Under the pieces are notes generated by a model. That model saw only the letters and a list, made by a program, of their open reading frames with translations, did no database searches and was not told the DNA's origin. 64,000 nucleotides of DNA, from positions 186,001 through 250,000 of the forward strand of contig JADDMT010000039.1 in the NCBI GenBank assembly GCA_021401465.1, read 5' to 3'. The translations under genes and the position numbers were made by a program. Below, piece after piece: positions 9,543-20,931 of this stretch (its first letter is position 1; each line of letters opens with the position of its first letter). The stretch comes from Teratosphaeria epicoccoides (lineage: Eukaryota; Ascomycota; Dothideomycetes; Mycosphaerellales; Teratosphaeriaceae).

Positions 9543-11636
9543 ATGGCTTGGAGACACTTCCATGATCGTGATAGCTCACTTTACTCGCCTGATCGAGACT
9601 ATGACTCTGACTACTACAACCCTTGTCCACACGGCTACCAGCGACACCGAGCATGCTCACCAACGAGATCCGGGCGCAGATACAGAAGATTTCGGTGCGA
9701 TGACCTGCGTGATCCACATGTTGAGCGGACCGGGGACCTGGGGTGGACGCTGGATTATGCTACAGCCTGGTTATATCGACATTTGACCAGCAATCGACCC
9801 GAGATAACTGATACTCTCGATCAAATACGTGGACATCTCGATAACGACCTCAAGGCCAGTGATGCATACAGGATATTCGGACTCCTGGATCGTGTCATCT
9901 TCACCGGCAAGCTCAAACGCAATGTCTACATGAGATGGAAGTCCGAACCAACATTTGCACCTGGCGTCACGTATCAGCAAGGCCGCTCGACGGATCATCC
10001 TGGTGGTGGAAGAGTCTGCATTGAGCTGAACATGACGCCTTTCGATGAGGCGGATGGAGATATTGATCAGATGCTTGATGCGTTGATTCACCAAATGATC
10101 CATGCCTTCTTCTGTATTGCTTGTGGGGCGCTGCCAATTGGAGAGCCCTTGGACGGCCGTCTGATGGACGGAGTGGAGTTTTGTGTCATCATGTCAACCA
10201 TCCGGGACATTTCCAGATCCTGTCGCGACCGTGTCCTCCCTCTCTTCATCTACGCTGAGAGTAGACGACTGTCACTTTGTCCTGGCGCGCGTCGACAGAA
10301 GGAAGAGTATATTGCATCCCATCGAAAACATCCTCTCGCGCATGAAAGACCGTCTGACGGGCAATCGCATTGCCATCTCGACAACAGTCATGTCAGACCC
10401 GCCGAGATCAGAAATTGGCAGGTCGAGAAGTACTCCGTCTCGATAGACCTGGACATGGAGTCCAAAGGCTTGGAAATCTTCGACTATGGAGCTGATGGTA
10501 AGATGGTTGAATTTGACAGAATAAGTGCTCCACCCTCCAAGGATTACATCGAGCTCATTTGGAATGACAAGCGAATCATGGCACCGCGTCTCAAGGCGCT
10601 CGAGTTCAAGAGCATACAGAAGCCGTTGAAGAAAGATGAGAAGTACGAGCTTCAGGTTCCCGACTGTCCAGACTCCGTGTTCGCACAGGTGTTTAATGTT
10701 TTTAGCAAGGGTGACACATTAGCTCCAAAGGAAGCGATGATGGGCTCTGGAGACCTGATCGGACCACCCGTGCTTGCAGCCTCACTAAGCGCGCAAGCCG
10801 CTTTCTTGGAGCAGGAGCATGGCGTTGTGAATCATCTACAGCTGTTCAAGGTGGCCGAAGAAATGAGGTTCAAGGAGCTTGTGGACCTGGTACTTGAGCG
10901 CTTATGGATGATCAAGACAACAGAAGAAGACCCAATGAAGATTCTGTACGAGCTATACGATGAAAAAGAGAACAAGGGACCGACTCATTCGGAACTGCAT
11001 AAGTGGGCACGAGAGTTCTTGAAGCGAACAGATAACTTCGAGACCTGGGAGGAGCAAAAGCAGTGGTATGAAAATCTCCACAACGATTTGTCACGATGGA
11101 ACGAGCCCGACGTTTTGACACTGGACTGGTGGTACAACAAACGTGGCATCAGCAACTTTGAGAAGATCATTGCCAAACCCTCAGGCCGCTTCCAGAAGCT
11201 CTACGAGCGCAACTCAGCGCTCAGAGACGACTGTCAGGCTGTGTGCGACTATTTGTACGCAGCGCACAACAAGCCGTACCTCTACGACGGGACGATGCTT
11301 GCAGCACCGAACTACACATCGTTGCTGCACGATCGACCTATAAATCTCACGCAGATCAACGAGATTGATGTGTACAACAACAGCAATAATATCAGAGACC
11401 TGTATGGTCCTCGCGCTTTGACCTCGAGCCCCTTGTCGAGCTTGGGCGACTCGATCGTGCCTTTGCGTCAACGCCGTGACCTGCGTCCGACTCGTCAACC
11501 GTTGAGCCTACCGGCTCCCGAGGTGAGCGGCCAACATACCCGATGCGCGCAAAGACTGACATGTTGGTAGCCATTCACGCGTCCGCCATGGGACGGCGGA
11601 TATCCCATGCAATACGACAGAGTCTTCGGTCTCTAA
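9543..11636 (+). CDS. SprT-like domain plus BTB-like domain protein
   Basis: Exon 1 is 9543-11522; a 48-bp intron (GTGAGC...GGTAG) joins it to 11571-11636, giving 681 residues ending GYPMQYDRVFGL. The start at MAWRHFHDRD is preferred over an in-frame TTG or ATG further up. Residues about 110-240 resemble a SprT-like metalloprotease domain (LDRVIFTGKL, GRVCIELNM, then LDALIHQMIHAFF). The zinc motif reads HQMIH at residues 183-187 instead of HExxH, so the catalytic Glu is Gln. A later region (YELQVPDC, then HLQLFKVAEEMRFKELVD) resembles the C-terminal half of fungal BTB/POZ-like proteins. Whether it still binds metal is open; peptidase activity seems unlikely. Confidence 0.75.
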
Positions 11637-11918
11637 CTCCCCTTGATCGAAGGTGGTTCGGCGGTGCTCTGTGTGGTATGTTGCGCGCTGCCTGCCTGTC
11701 TCGGGAAGGAGCATTCGGCATGTCGAGGCGAGCATACTTGTATCGTTGCCGCCTTCCGTAGCAATGAAAGAATCATGATGTTGATGTCCACTGTTACAAA
11801 GGTCCTCTCTGGAGTCTGTGCTGGTCTTGGCGCAGCCATTGAAAACTTGCAGCCCCGCGTGCCTTCATCAAAGGATCTTGCAACTCGAAGTGCACTCACA
11901 TGCCGTACCCAAGCCGAT

Positions 11919-12976
11919 ATGTTGGTCGATCCTATCGCGAACCTAATCACGACATATCACGAGCTCAATGCCAACTTTGTTGACGAGCTACAAGAAGAGC
12001 CGAGCGCTCTAGAGTTCATGCGATATGTGGCGAGGAATCGAGCCTTTGTCGTCAAAGGTGCAGCGAGCAATTGGAAAGCGAGTCAAGCCTGGGATGCAGA
12101 ATACTTGAAGATCGCGATGAGTGGCGAAAAGGTCGGAGTTGTGGTGACGCCGTATGGGTAGGTGCGTTGTATCAGGCGAATTCAAATACCTGCATTGTGC
12201 GTACTGACTCCCAGCGAAGAAACGCAGACGCAGTAGTCCAGCAGGAGGATGGGACAATAGTCTTCGCGGAGCCGCATGAGACTTTCGAACCGTTTGAAGA
12301 CTTCATCGACGACATCAGAGCTGCAAAGCAAGACGGCAATGTCAAGTATGCGCAAACGCAGAATGACAATTTGAGAGCAGAGTACAGCCGCCTATACGAC
12401 GATGTGCCCAAGGACATAAGCTTTGCACGAATAGCACTAGGTGAAACAGCCGATGCCGTAAACCTCTGGATGGGAGATAACAGGACGGTCACCAGTCTGC
12501 ACAAGGACAACTATGAAAATATCTACGTCCAGATTCGTGGGCAGAAGCACTTTGTCCTGTTACCTCCGGTGGAGATGCCTTGTGTCAATGAGCAGGCCCT
12601 GCCGAGAGGTAAATACGTCCCCGTGTCTTGCGCAAATGAAGAGCTTCGACTCAAAGTCCAGCTCGACGAGGATAACGAGCCCGTGCCAGTAGCGACCTGG
12701 GATCCTGACGCGCCAGAAGATCGAAAGACTCCATATTCACAATTGTCGAAGCCGCTCAGGGTGACACTGCGAGAGGGAGATATGTTGTACCTCCCGTCGA
12801 TGTGGCTACATAAGGTGTCTCAGACAGTTGGCGAGGACCGGTTTGTCTGCGCTATCAACTACTGGTATAATATGGACTTCCGGGGCGGGTTCTGGGCTCA
12901 CAACAATTTCGTGAAGGACGTAGAACAAGTCATGAAGAGAAGACCTGAATACGGTGAGCTGAGGCACGGTCAGTGA
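11919..12976 (+). CDS. JmjC-domain hydroxylase, JMJD7-like
   Basis: Exons 11919-12157 and 12220-12976 with a 62-bp intron (GTAGGT...CGAAG), 331 residues. After splicing the frame reads VVVTPYGNADAVV, matching the TPxGxADA stretch of JMJD7. The Fe(II) ligands are visible: H174 and D176 in SLHKDNYENIY, and H277 in MWLHKVSQ. LLPPVEMP and VCAINYWYNMDF complete the typical C-terminal fold. In animals JMJD7 hydroxylates a lysine of the GTPases DRG1/2 using 2-oxoglutarate; the same role here is inferred. The start at MLVDPIANLITTYHELN was chosen because length and sequence fit the family. In-frame ATGs at 11775 and 11784 would add 45-48 residues. Confidence 0.88.
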
Positions 12977-14071
12977 CCAGCAAGATAGTCATAGGTGATT
13001 TGCAGTCTTGGACTCTTGGCTGTGCGAAGTCCAGCAAGGTGAGGGTGCTCGGCCTTGCCTACACGGTCCCGTAGCCATTATTAGATCGCACTGGTCAGTA
13101 TCTGTTAACCCGTCTCTGTTAATCCGTCTCGTTTGTTCCGTGTTGGGCCGCAGAGCACCCAGAGGCTCATGTCGCATGATGATGCGGGTGAGGAAAAGTA
13201 TCGGCTGCGGCGCCGGCCAGCGAGAGCAACCCTGTGCTGCCAAGAACGTTCGACCGGACGGCGGACACACGAAACCTTGAGCGAAACCACGACGGCTCAG
13301 CGTGCAGCAGCAAAGCGTGTCACTATGTTTCAGAGACTTGATCGTTCAAGGCGCAGTGAACGAGAGGCAGGCGCAATGTGGTCTCGATCGGGCAAGTTGA
13401 ACGCTCAGGTGAGAAGAAAGGCCCCACAAGTGTCGGGATGACGACTCGAGCCTGCCGCCAAGACTTGGCTCGGCGCGGTGCTTCCGACGTGTACCGCCAA
13501 TAGAGGCGCTCATTTTGATGCCTTCGGTGCATGGAAAAGTGGCCGCCAAGATGACGGTAGTTGCGCAGTTGCAGCACGCTGGCAATAACGACAGGACGCA
13601 TACAGTACAATTCAGGCGTGAATGGAATCGCCAAGCTGACCGATCGGCGTTCCTGCCTTAGCATCTCCTAGACGGCAGCAGGAACATTTGCGCAACGCTT
13701 GCCAGATTTGAGAGAGGATAATACGGACCAAGAAAGACAACGCCACCGATTCACTCATGCCGCGCTACAACGCAGCGTTTGATCACGCTAAGACCAGGTC
13801 CTGTCCTGCACGTTCTTTCCGCTCCTCGACACCCTGCGCCTCGAGTCCGCATCATCACCAGTAGTCGCAACACTCGGGTCGCCCTTCCCTTGGCCGGCAA
13901 ACGGCTTGTACATCAACGACCGGCCTCAGAGCAAACATGCTTCTGGACTTTGGTGCTTGCCCTGTGTTGTCTGCCTCTTCACGAGACACCTAGGGTAATA
14001 AGATCCCGATGACCTACACGACCTAGACGCGCCTCCATTGCGGGCATCGGCTTCAGCTGCCTTTTCAGAAC
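12977..14071. other. intergenic, about 1.1 kb
   Basis: No gene-like frame, repeat or RNA seen. It should carry the promoter of the arylsulfotransferase-like gene. Confidence 0.4.
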
Positions 14072-15892
14072 ATGTTGGATCACAATCGCGTCTTTCGAGC
14101 TACCATAGTAGTTGCAATTGCTTTTGCCGCAACACTGCTTGCACTGGCGCTTCTACAACAACTTCTGGTTCCTGTGCTGGTGTGGTTGGCACCATCGTTG
14201 GAAATTGGTTTCTATGACCTGGGATTCTTCGGCGCATACCGCACACAGGATTATATCTCGTTTAGACTTAAATCGCCGCAAGTCAGCATCGCACGCTGGG
14301 ACGACACATGCGACAGGGGCCATGTGTTCTTGGACCCAAGCGGTCCTTCGCCTGATCACAGAGGCCCACTGATATTGGATGCACGGGGCAACCTGATCTG
14401 GACCAGTGACGAATATGAGACCACGACCAATTCGAGAATTCAACACTATCGGGGCCAGGCATACTTAACCTTCTGGTCTGGGGAGAAGGCGAAGACCTCG
14501 GGCACTGGGAAGTACTTCATGCTGGATTCTGAGTACAATATTTTCAAGAAAGTGGATGCCGTTGGAGAGGGACTCCATGGCGACCTGCACGAATTCAAAA
14601 TCACCGAGGACGACACGGCCTTGATGACAGTATATTCGCCTGTGCAGGCTGATCTTACCGGGATGGGCATGTTCCGAGGACAGAATGGTTGGATTGTGGA
14701 GAGCATGTTTCAAGAGGTTGATCTGGAGACTGGCGAGCTAATTTTCGAGTGGAGGGCCTCAGATCATTTCCGCGCTGAGGATTCATTCATGACCAACCCG
14801 TTCGGCGGCTACGTCAAGAGCATGCCTTTCGACTTCTTTCACATCAACAGCGTCGAGAAGGATGCCGATGGCAACTATCTTGTCTCCTCGAGGCACTTCC
14901 ATGCCATCTACCTGATAAACGGCAAGACTGGAGAAGTCATGTGGGGTCTTGGTGGAGACTCTACAGACTTTATCGATCTGTCGCATGGTGCTGCAAGCGA
15001 CTTCAGCTGGCAGCATGACGCAAGGTGGCTTCCGGGGCAAGACGGCATTATCAGTCTGTTTGATAACAGCTATGCCTGGCCGCACTCGAACGGGCCCTAC
15101 AGTCAGGGGCGCGTAATCCAGGTGGATCAAGAAAATGGCACGGCAACTCTCCTACACTCATTTCTGTCACTGCAACATGCGCGGTCGTCCTCGCAAGGAT
15201 CGCTCCAGCTTTTGCCTGTCAGGGACGATGAGCAACATGTTTTCATTGGCTGGGGCTCGTCTGCTGCGTTCAGCGAGCACACTTTTGATGGGCATCTCTT
15301 GTGTGAGACTCACTTTGCGGCTTCATCCACGTTCTGGTGGGAGCGAGTCAAGTCGTACCGGGCATTCAAGGCACTGTCATGGAGCGCGACTCCCGCAGCT
15401 TGGGATCCAATCGCAAAGATATACGCGGGTGACTTGTTTGTGAGCTGGAATGGTGCAACGGAGGTAGCTTTTTGGGATCTGCAATGGCAAACTTCTGCCA
15501 GCGATGACACTGGTGCCGCATGGGAGACCGTTGATGTAATGGACAAGCAGCTCTTCGAGGAGAGGTTTCCCTTGCCGCCGGGCACCACTTCACGCACGAG
15601 ATTCCGTGTCGCTGCACTCGACAAAGATCGCAAGCTCCTGCGAGTATCGAATGAGACGTCGACATCGACTGATGGTATCCCGAGTCTTGTCTTGGCTGGT
15701 ACATCTGCCGTCATCTGCGTCGCCGTGATTTGTGCATCCTGGATTTACCAAAGGAAGGGCTGCCGTTGGTACTGGAGAAGATATCCGCGACTGGTCATCG
15801 ACAGGTCAAAATATCAGCTAGTAGCGAGGATGAAGGTCTTGGAAGAATTTGCGGACTTGAATTTCTGGAACTCCACTACGAGCAATGCGTGA
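14072..15892 (+). CDS. arylsulfotransferase-like (ASST) membrane protein
   Basis: An intronless 606-residue frame. It has a hydrophobic N-terminal segment (residues about 8-40) and a second near the C-terminus (about 538-560) followed by a basic KGCRWYWRRYPR tail. Between them lies a beta-propeller-type region with ASST-family features: GPLILDARGNLIW, GDLHEFKITEDDTALM, DFFHINSVEKDADGNYLVSSR, GEVMWGLGG, and WQHDARWLPGQDGIISLFDN. Bacterial ASSTs move sulfate between phenols, but fungal members are uncharacterised. The topology suggests the propeller lies outside the cytosol, anchored at both ends. Sulfotransferase activity should not be assumed. Confidence 0.82.
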   Translation: MLDHNRVFRATIVVAIAFAATLLALALLQQLLVPVLVWLAPSLEIGFYDLGFFGAYRTQDYISFRLKSPQVSIARWDDTCDRGHVFLDPSGPSPDHRGPLILDARGNLIWTSDEYETTTNSRIQHYRGQAYLTFWSGEKAKTSGTGKYFMLDSEYNIFKKVDAVGEGLHGDLHEFKITEDDTALMTVYSPVQADLTGMGMFRGQNGWIVESMFQEVDLETGELIFEWRASDHFRAEDSFMTNPFGGYVKSMPFDFFHINSVEKDADGNYLVSSRHFHAIYLINGKTGEVMWGLGGDSTDFIDLSHGAASDFSWQHDARWLPGQDGIISLFDNSYAWPHSNGPYSQGRVIQVDQENGTATLLHSFLSLQHARSSSQGSLQLLPVRDDEQHVFIGWGSSAAFSEHTFDGHLLCETHFAASSTFWWERVKSYRAFKALSWSATPAAWDPIAKIYAGDLFVSWNGATEVAFWDLQWQTSASDDTGAAWETVDVMDKQLFEERFPLPPGTTSRTRFRVAALDKDRKLLRVSNETSTSTDGIPSLVLAGTSAVICVAVICASWIYQRKGCRWYWRRYPRLVIDRSKYQLVARMKVLEEFADLNFWNSTTSNA

Positions 15893-16792
15893 CCAAACCC
15901 TATGTGATGGGACCTGACGGGTAGCCGTGTTTTGGACCTGGGTAAGGATATCACTGCCTGCCACGTCCCACGATAGGCGTGAGCGCACTTGCTGCAGCTG
16001 CCGTGCTGCCGCAGGAAGGGCGCCTGGAGGGACGACGTTGCACCCACAGCGTGTACATCGCGACACCACGCTTAAGGGCCAGACTATTGGCGTCGAGATC
16101 TTGCCGTCGGGAGCGGCATAGGCTCGTCTGTCCGTATTTCCAAACTCTTGCATTATCGGCCACGCCATGCTTACGCCGCAAGTATCGGACGAGGTCGTGG
16201 CGACGGGCTCTGAGAAGGTACGCATGTGCGAAGAACAATTCGTGCTTGGGTTGTTAAGCATTGTGGATCGGCGTGGACTCAGCTCAAAGAGCCAGGGCAG
16301 ATCGGAGTGAGTTTGAGATACTTGCAGCCCGCACAGCAACGTGGTTGCACAAACACTCACATGTATCCACATCCTCGTGTCTTCCTGTAAAGACCATAAT
16401 AGTGTGCATTACGATTGCCTGAGGGGCCTCGTGCGATTGTGTAAGCGTAATCATACGTTTGAGGAAGCCTAATCACGCTGTAGCAGGACGCCAATCACCA
16501 ATGCGCGCGACAACAACCACATAACCCTGCCAGTCTCTCTGCAGACCCATCGATCATACGACAACAAGCAGCAGGCATACAGGGCGCTCCAGCTGTGCGG
16601 AAATTGCGAAATCATGACTACAGTTTGCCAAGGCCTGTGGCCAGTGTCCTCGTATTCGACAGCCGTCAGGCATTCGAGGCGCGTGGTTTTTAGACCACTC
16701 GTGTGTACATGAGCCGGCAAAATCTTAAATCTGCTTTCTGGACTTTTCTATGTCCTTGTACTCATAGTCACTCATTCGCTGATTGTACTAAT
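15893..16792. other. intergenic, about 0.9 kb
   Basis: No supported gene. A 184-codon minus-strand frame (15818-16372) overlaps the end of the upstream gene and has no recognisable content. Confidence 0.4.
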
Positions 16793-18565
16793 ATGGGGCT
16801 ATCGCGCCTACCAACGCTCGTTCTTCCTTTCGCGGCCTTTACATCATTCGCGGCATGCTCCAAATCCTTATCACCGGCCGAAAGCCTGAAGAGCTATTAT
16901 GGAGTTGACATTGGCGAATACAAGTATAGAGGACACTCGGACTGCACGTTTGCTGTCAGCCGACACCGAATACATGGCTGTGAAGAGTCATCATTCTCTT
17001 GGACAAGAGGCTGACCTCAAGTTTCACAGTGCAACACACTAGCACAACTATTTCCAAACGCAACGGTTGTCACGGGGGGTACCAACTCCTCAGCTTACAC
17101 CGACTATACTGCAGAGCCGACGCTGTACTGGTCCAATCGACAGAAAGAGGTCATACCATCCTGCTACTTTGAGCCATCAAGTCCGCAAGAGGTTGCAGTC
17201 GCCATACTCCTTTCACGGGTGACCGAGTGCCCGTTCGCAGTCAAGAGCGGCGGTCACGCTTGCTATGCCAACGCCTCTAGTATCAGAGACGGCATCACCC
17301 TCGTTCTGAAGCGACTCGATCAAATCCAGCTCTCTGCAGACTCAACAAGCGTCTCACTTGGTCCAGGTCTAAGATGGGGCGATGTATACAAAGCTCTCGA
17401 GCCCCACAACCTCACGCCCCTCGGCGGCCGTGTCTTTGATGTCGGCGTTGGTGGCCTGATACTCGGAGGCGGCATCTCGTTCCTCTCTGGTCGCTACGGT
17501 TGGGCCTGTGACAATGTTATCAATTACGAGCTTGTGACGGCCGATGGAGTTGTCATCAACGTCAATGCTAGGCAATACCAGGATCTCTATTTCGCCTTGC
17601 GAGGCGGTGGCAATAACTTCGGTATCGTAACACGATTCGATGTGAAAACCTTCCCGCAGGGCGACATGTGGGGCGGGTTTGTGTTTTATGAGGCGGACAA
17701 GAACGACCAAGTGGTCGATGCCATGGTCGAGTACAGCAAGAACGAGCCAAGTGATAAAAACTCAGCGCTCATCGTGGCATACGCCTGGACTTCTTTCACC
17801 GGTCCCCTCATCATTGGCGAGTTCCAGCATGCGTTGCCTCAGCCTGCCGAGGGACCGGCGATCTTCAAAACCTTCAAGGATATTCCTTCTTTATTTGACA
17901 TGACCAAAAATAACAGCCAGGCCAACCTCACCGCAGCGCAGTCAGCTTTCGTTGGGGCCGGTAACAGGCAAACTTACTGGACGGCATCCTACAAGGTTGA
18001 CGCGGAGGTCCTCAAAGTCATTGCGCAGACCTTTACCGCAGAGGTCAATGCGATTGCCAGCGTACGTGGACTGCAAGCCACGATGGCGTTGGCCTTCATC
18101 TCCAAAAGCACCATCGCCCAAATGTCATCGAACGGCGGCAATCCGCTAGGCCTGACTGAAGCAGACGCACCTCTGACGCTGCTCGTCCTCGCATTCACCT
18201 GGTTGGATGCAACGGACGACCCAACAGTGCTCAGGGCGTGCCAGAACATCGTCAGGAAGACCGTCCAGTTCGCGAGGCTAAGGGGTTTGGACCACCCCTT
18301 CTTGTACATGAACTATGCCAGCGAGTACCAGAGCGTGCTCCCGTCGTATGGAGAGGATAATTTGCAGAAGCTGAGGAAGATCAGTGAACAGTATGATCCG
18401 ACGGGAGTGTTTGAGAAGCTTATGCCGGGTGGCTTCAAACTCAAGGGCGCTCCTATCTCGCAACAGACCCTTCGGCGGATATCAACGAACGACAGAATCA
18501 TACCAAGAATGCATGGCAAAATGTTCAACCCAGCATGCAGTGCGTTCTTCGACGATATGTGGTAG
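16793..18565 (+). CDS. secreted FAD-linked oxidase (berberine-bridge-like)
   Basis: Exon 1 starts at 16793 with a signal peptide (MGLSRLPTLVLPFAAFTSFA). Exon 2 runs from 17030, just after CACAG, to 18565. The donor is uncertain; the only one keeping frame with normal intron length is GTCAGC at 16955 (75-bp intron, 565 residues). Exon 2 starts CNTLAQLFPNATVVTGG and has the PCMH-type FAD domain: VKSGGHACYAN, whose His should bind FAD covalently, and GGLILGGGISFLSGRYGWACD. The Cys of the GxCxxxGxGG motif used by bicovalent flavoproteins is not seen (FDVGVGG), so linkage is probably through His alone. The C-terminal YMNYASEYQSV is the berberine-bridge-like motif. Such enzymes oxidise sugars or secondary metabolites; the substrate is unknown. 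Confidence 0.85.
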
Positions 18566-19341
18566 GTACCAAAAACTCTCCGCTGAAACAGTAGAAAGCT
18601 TTTCTACAATCGTAATTGCAGTGCTAATTGATCTATTAGCTATCCTCACTCGAGCACACTTGATTCTTCAAGTTCATATTTCTTAACGCCTGGCCCGAAG
18701 TAGGGGTGCTCCTGGTGAGACGGAAGTCATTTCGGATAAGGTCAATTAGCCTTACGCATTGGGTATTGTGTTCGCAGCACTCGAGCTCTCGGAAAGCCCG
18801 GAAGCTGTGCATCTGGTAGGATATGATGCTACATCTCGCGGGTGGCGGTCTCGTATCTCCAGCCGATGGATTCCTGGACTGTAATGTAACTCAAATTGGT
18901 AACAGCAGGCTTGTCAGCAGCCGGTGCAGTGATCGCTGACTGACTGACTGACGCACGCGGCACACCCTCAGAATCGTTGGCTTTCCTCTCTTCGACGTTC
19001 GTCACTGGTCAGTCTTGATCAGCCTGTCAAGCGGATCAGTGCGAGCGGTGAAAATGATAGCGACATCGGCCCTTGGCATGCCACTCTCGTAGTCAAAGTG
19101 ACTGCCTCATGAATTGAATGCACGAAATGTACCTGATGACCGGGTGAGATAATCCAGCGACCCTAGCAGACGGGAGCTGCGTCCCTCCGCCCCATGTTGA
19201 TAGACACAAACGCATCGCTTGCGCCCCCTATCCTCATCGGGATAACCCAAATCACCGGCGGTAGGACCACATGGCACTCCAAGAAAGTATTTATGTAGCA
19301 CCTACCACCTCATTCTCGCCCAACCCTCATGCCCAGCGAGC
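18566..19341. other. intergenic between convergent genes
   Basis: Separates the plus-strand oxidase gene from the minus-strand YqfO/CutA-like gene. It contains only a short GACT run near 18938-18952. Confidence 0.4.
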
Positions 19342-19779
19342 CTAATAAAAGCCCTCGATCCTATAAACCTCATAAGCGATCTCCTCGTACGGGTGCGTCC
19401 TTTTCAGCTCTTCCACAGCTTTCCTGGTCACCTCCCTGCCAACACAGAGTATCTCGCATCTTGCTTCTTCCACCTCCTCCAAGTCACCAGGTTTGCCAAT
19501 GTGCGGGTTCGCTTCCGCTGAAGGCCTGAATTGTCCGGTTCCATATATCGTGAAACAGCACTCCGTGTACTTGGCATAGGTTCCAGCTCCAGTCGCGAAG
19601 ATGGCGGACTTGATAGCTGGTAGGCTTGTCGGAGGGGTGTAGAAGATCAGCTTGAACTTTTCTGGGGTCGCGTTGGACATGGCGCGGATCAATACCTGAA
19701 CGCGTTGGAGGGGCTGCTCAGGATGGAATGGCATGAAGCGGGCAGTGGCTGCGATGCGTAGCGTGCGCAGTGCAAACAT
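19342..19779 (-). CDS. YqfO/NIF3-insert-like (CutA-like fold) small protein
   Basis: An intronless 145-residue frame. From about residue 42 it reads KLIFYTPPTSLPAIKSAIF, GAGTYAKYTECCF, GTGQFRP, ANPHIGKPGDLEEVEE and THPYEEIAYEVYRIEGFY. This is the pattern of the CutA-like domain inserted in bacterial YqfO/NIF3 proteins, here standing alone. The 40 N-terminal residues are basic and could be a mitochondrial targeting sequence, or the start may be at MSNATPEKF. Function is unknown. It lies on the same strand as the AMMECR1 gene, 165 bp away. Confidence 0.85.
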   Translation of the reverse strand: MFALRTLRIAATARFMPFHPEQPLQRVQVLIRAMSNATPEKFKLIFYTPPTSLPAIKSAIFATGAGTYAKYTECCFTIYGTGQFRPSAEANPHIGKPGDLEEVEEARCEILCVGREVTRKAVEELKRTHPYEEIAYEVYRIEGFY

Positions 19780-19944
19780 AGTGGGAGGAGGGAGTAGAAT
19801 TACACGTCACACGACCGCAAGATGTAGCCAATTTCACGCAGTCCCAAAAGTAACGTTACGCAGGGAGTCTATCTTTCGCCTCATGCAATCCATATCTCAT
19901 GACACATCACACCCGAAGCGCCTCGCTAATGAGCACATCATCTA

Positions 19945-20931
19945 TCAGTTCAAGGCTTTGCTCTGCAAGCCCTCTCTCTGCACCCAGTCTCTCCACTCCT
20001 TCCAATCCGCGTACTCAAGAGCCACCTGCTTCCCTTCATACCTCACTAGCTCTCCCCTGCCATCTTTCCATGTCCTCGACCAGCCACTGCCGCTCCCGCT
20101 CCATCCAGCTTTGCGCATCAGGGATATCAGGGTTTCTTCTTTCGTCCAGCCTTGCTCTTTCGCAACATCTGGAAGATATGTCGCGCCGTAGCGGCGGCCG
20201 TGATTTGAAAATGATATGCGAATGCCGTGCTTGCCTAAGGTCCAATCCAACGGGTCTTTGGATGGCTCGGAGAAGTTCGTAAGCAGGGTGACGTGACAGG
20301 CAAGGCTTGGGAGCTCAGAGGAGGGTATGGGATGAAAGCGAGTATCTTCGAAGGCGCTTTAGACTGATCAGCACGTGTGCATGCACCAAAAGTTTGGCTC
20401 CTCTGCGTACCTAGTGAGAGCGTAAGAGCGGAGTCCGTACCCAAGCTCTTGCGGCTCAAATGTGCCTATACACCCTCGCAGGCTCTTGTGTCCGCCCTTG
20501 GAGATCCTGTTCCAGGTCACGAAAAGGGGATGCTCCTCACGTCGCGCACGTGATCCTTGACCGAGAGAAGGTAAAGAAGATTGCGAGGTGGCTGGCGTGT
20601 TGACATTTGAATCGCTGTTGGGCGTAGAAGACGTAGTAGACTTCGTAAATGGTAGACTGCTACTCAAGCTGCCGGCGCTCGGTGCATTTGCTTTGTTCAG
20701 CAACTCCGAGTTAGCCGCCGAACGAGCTGCTGGTGGTGACTCTGTCTCTGCATCTTCTATATTGACATCTTCATCGTCCTCATCTTCCGGCTCCTCCTTG
20801 GCATCACCCGGGTTGCTCGCATGGTACTGCTCCCATAATCCTTCAACCTGCGAGAGCTTCAGAGGCTGGCGATGCTCGAAGCTCGCAGCTAAGCTCTCAA
20901 AGCAATATGCGCAATGCGCCTTTGTAGCCAT
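19945..20931 (-). CDS. AMMECR1-domain protein
   Basis: Two exons, 20411-20931 and 19945-20356, with a 54-bp intron (GTACGC...TAAAG), 310 residues. The domain begins at KAHCAYCFESL, is interrupted by a low-complexity acidic and Ser-rich insert (about residues 38-125), and resumes with PLFVTWN, LRGCIGTF, GYGLRSYALTSAFEDTRF, and later VTLLTNF, WTLGKHGIRISF and ATYLPDVAKEQGW. LRGCIG is the most conserved AMMECR1 motif. The family is widespread in eukaryotes and archaea, with no settled biochemical function. The long disordered insert between the N-terminal motif and the core is the feature peculiar to this copy. Confidence 0.92.

Noticed and set aside
15818..16372. 184-codon minus-strand frame past the arylsulfotransferase-like gene
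   Set aside because: Its C-terminal end is antisense to a real gene and the rest has no recognisable content.
18938..18952. GACT run as a microsatellite
   Set aside because: Only about three copies, too few to separate from chance.
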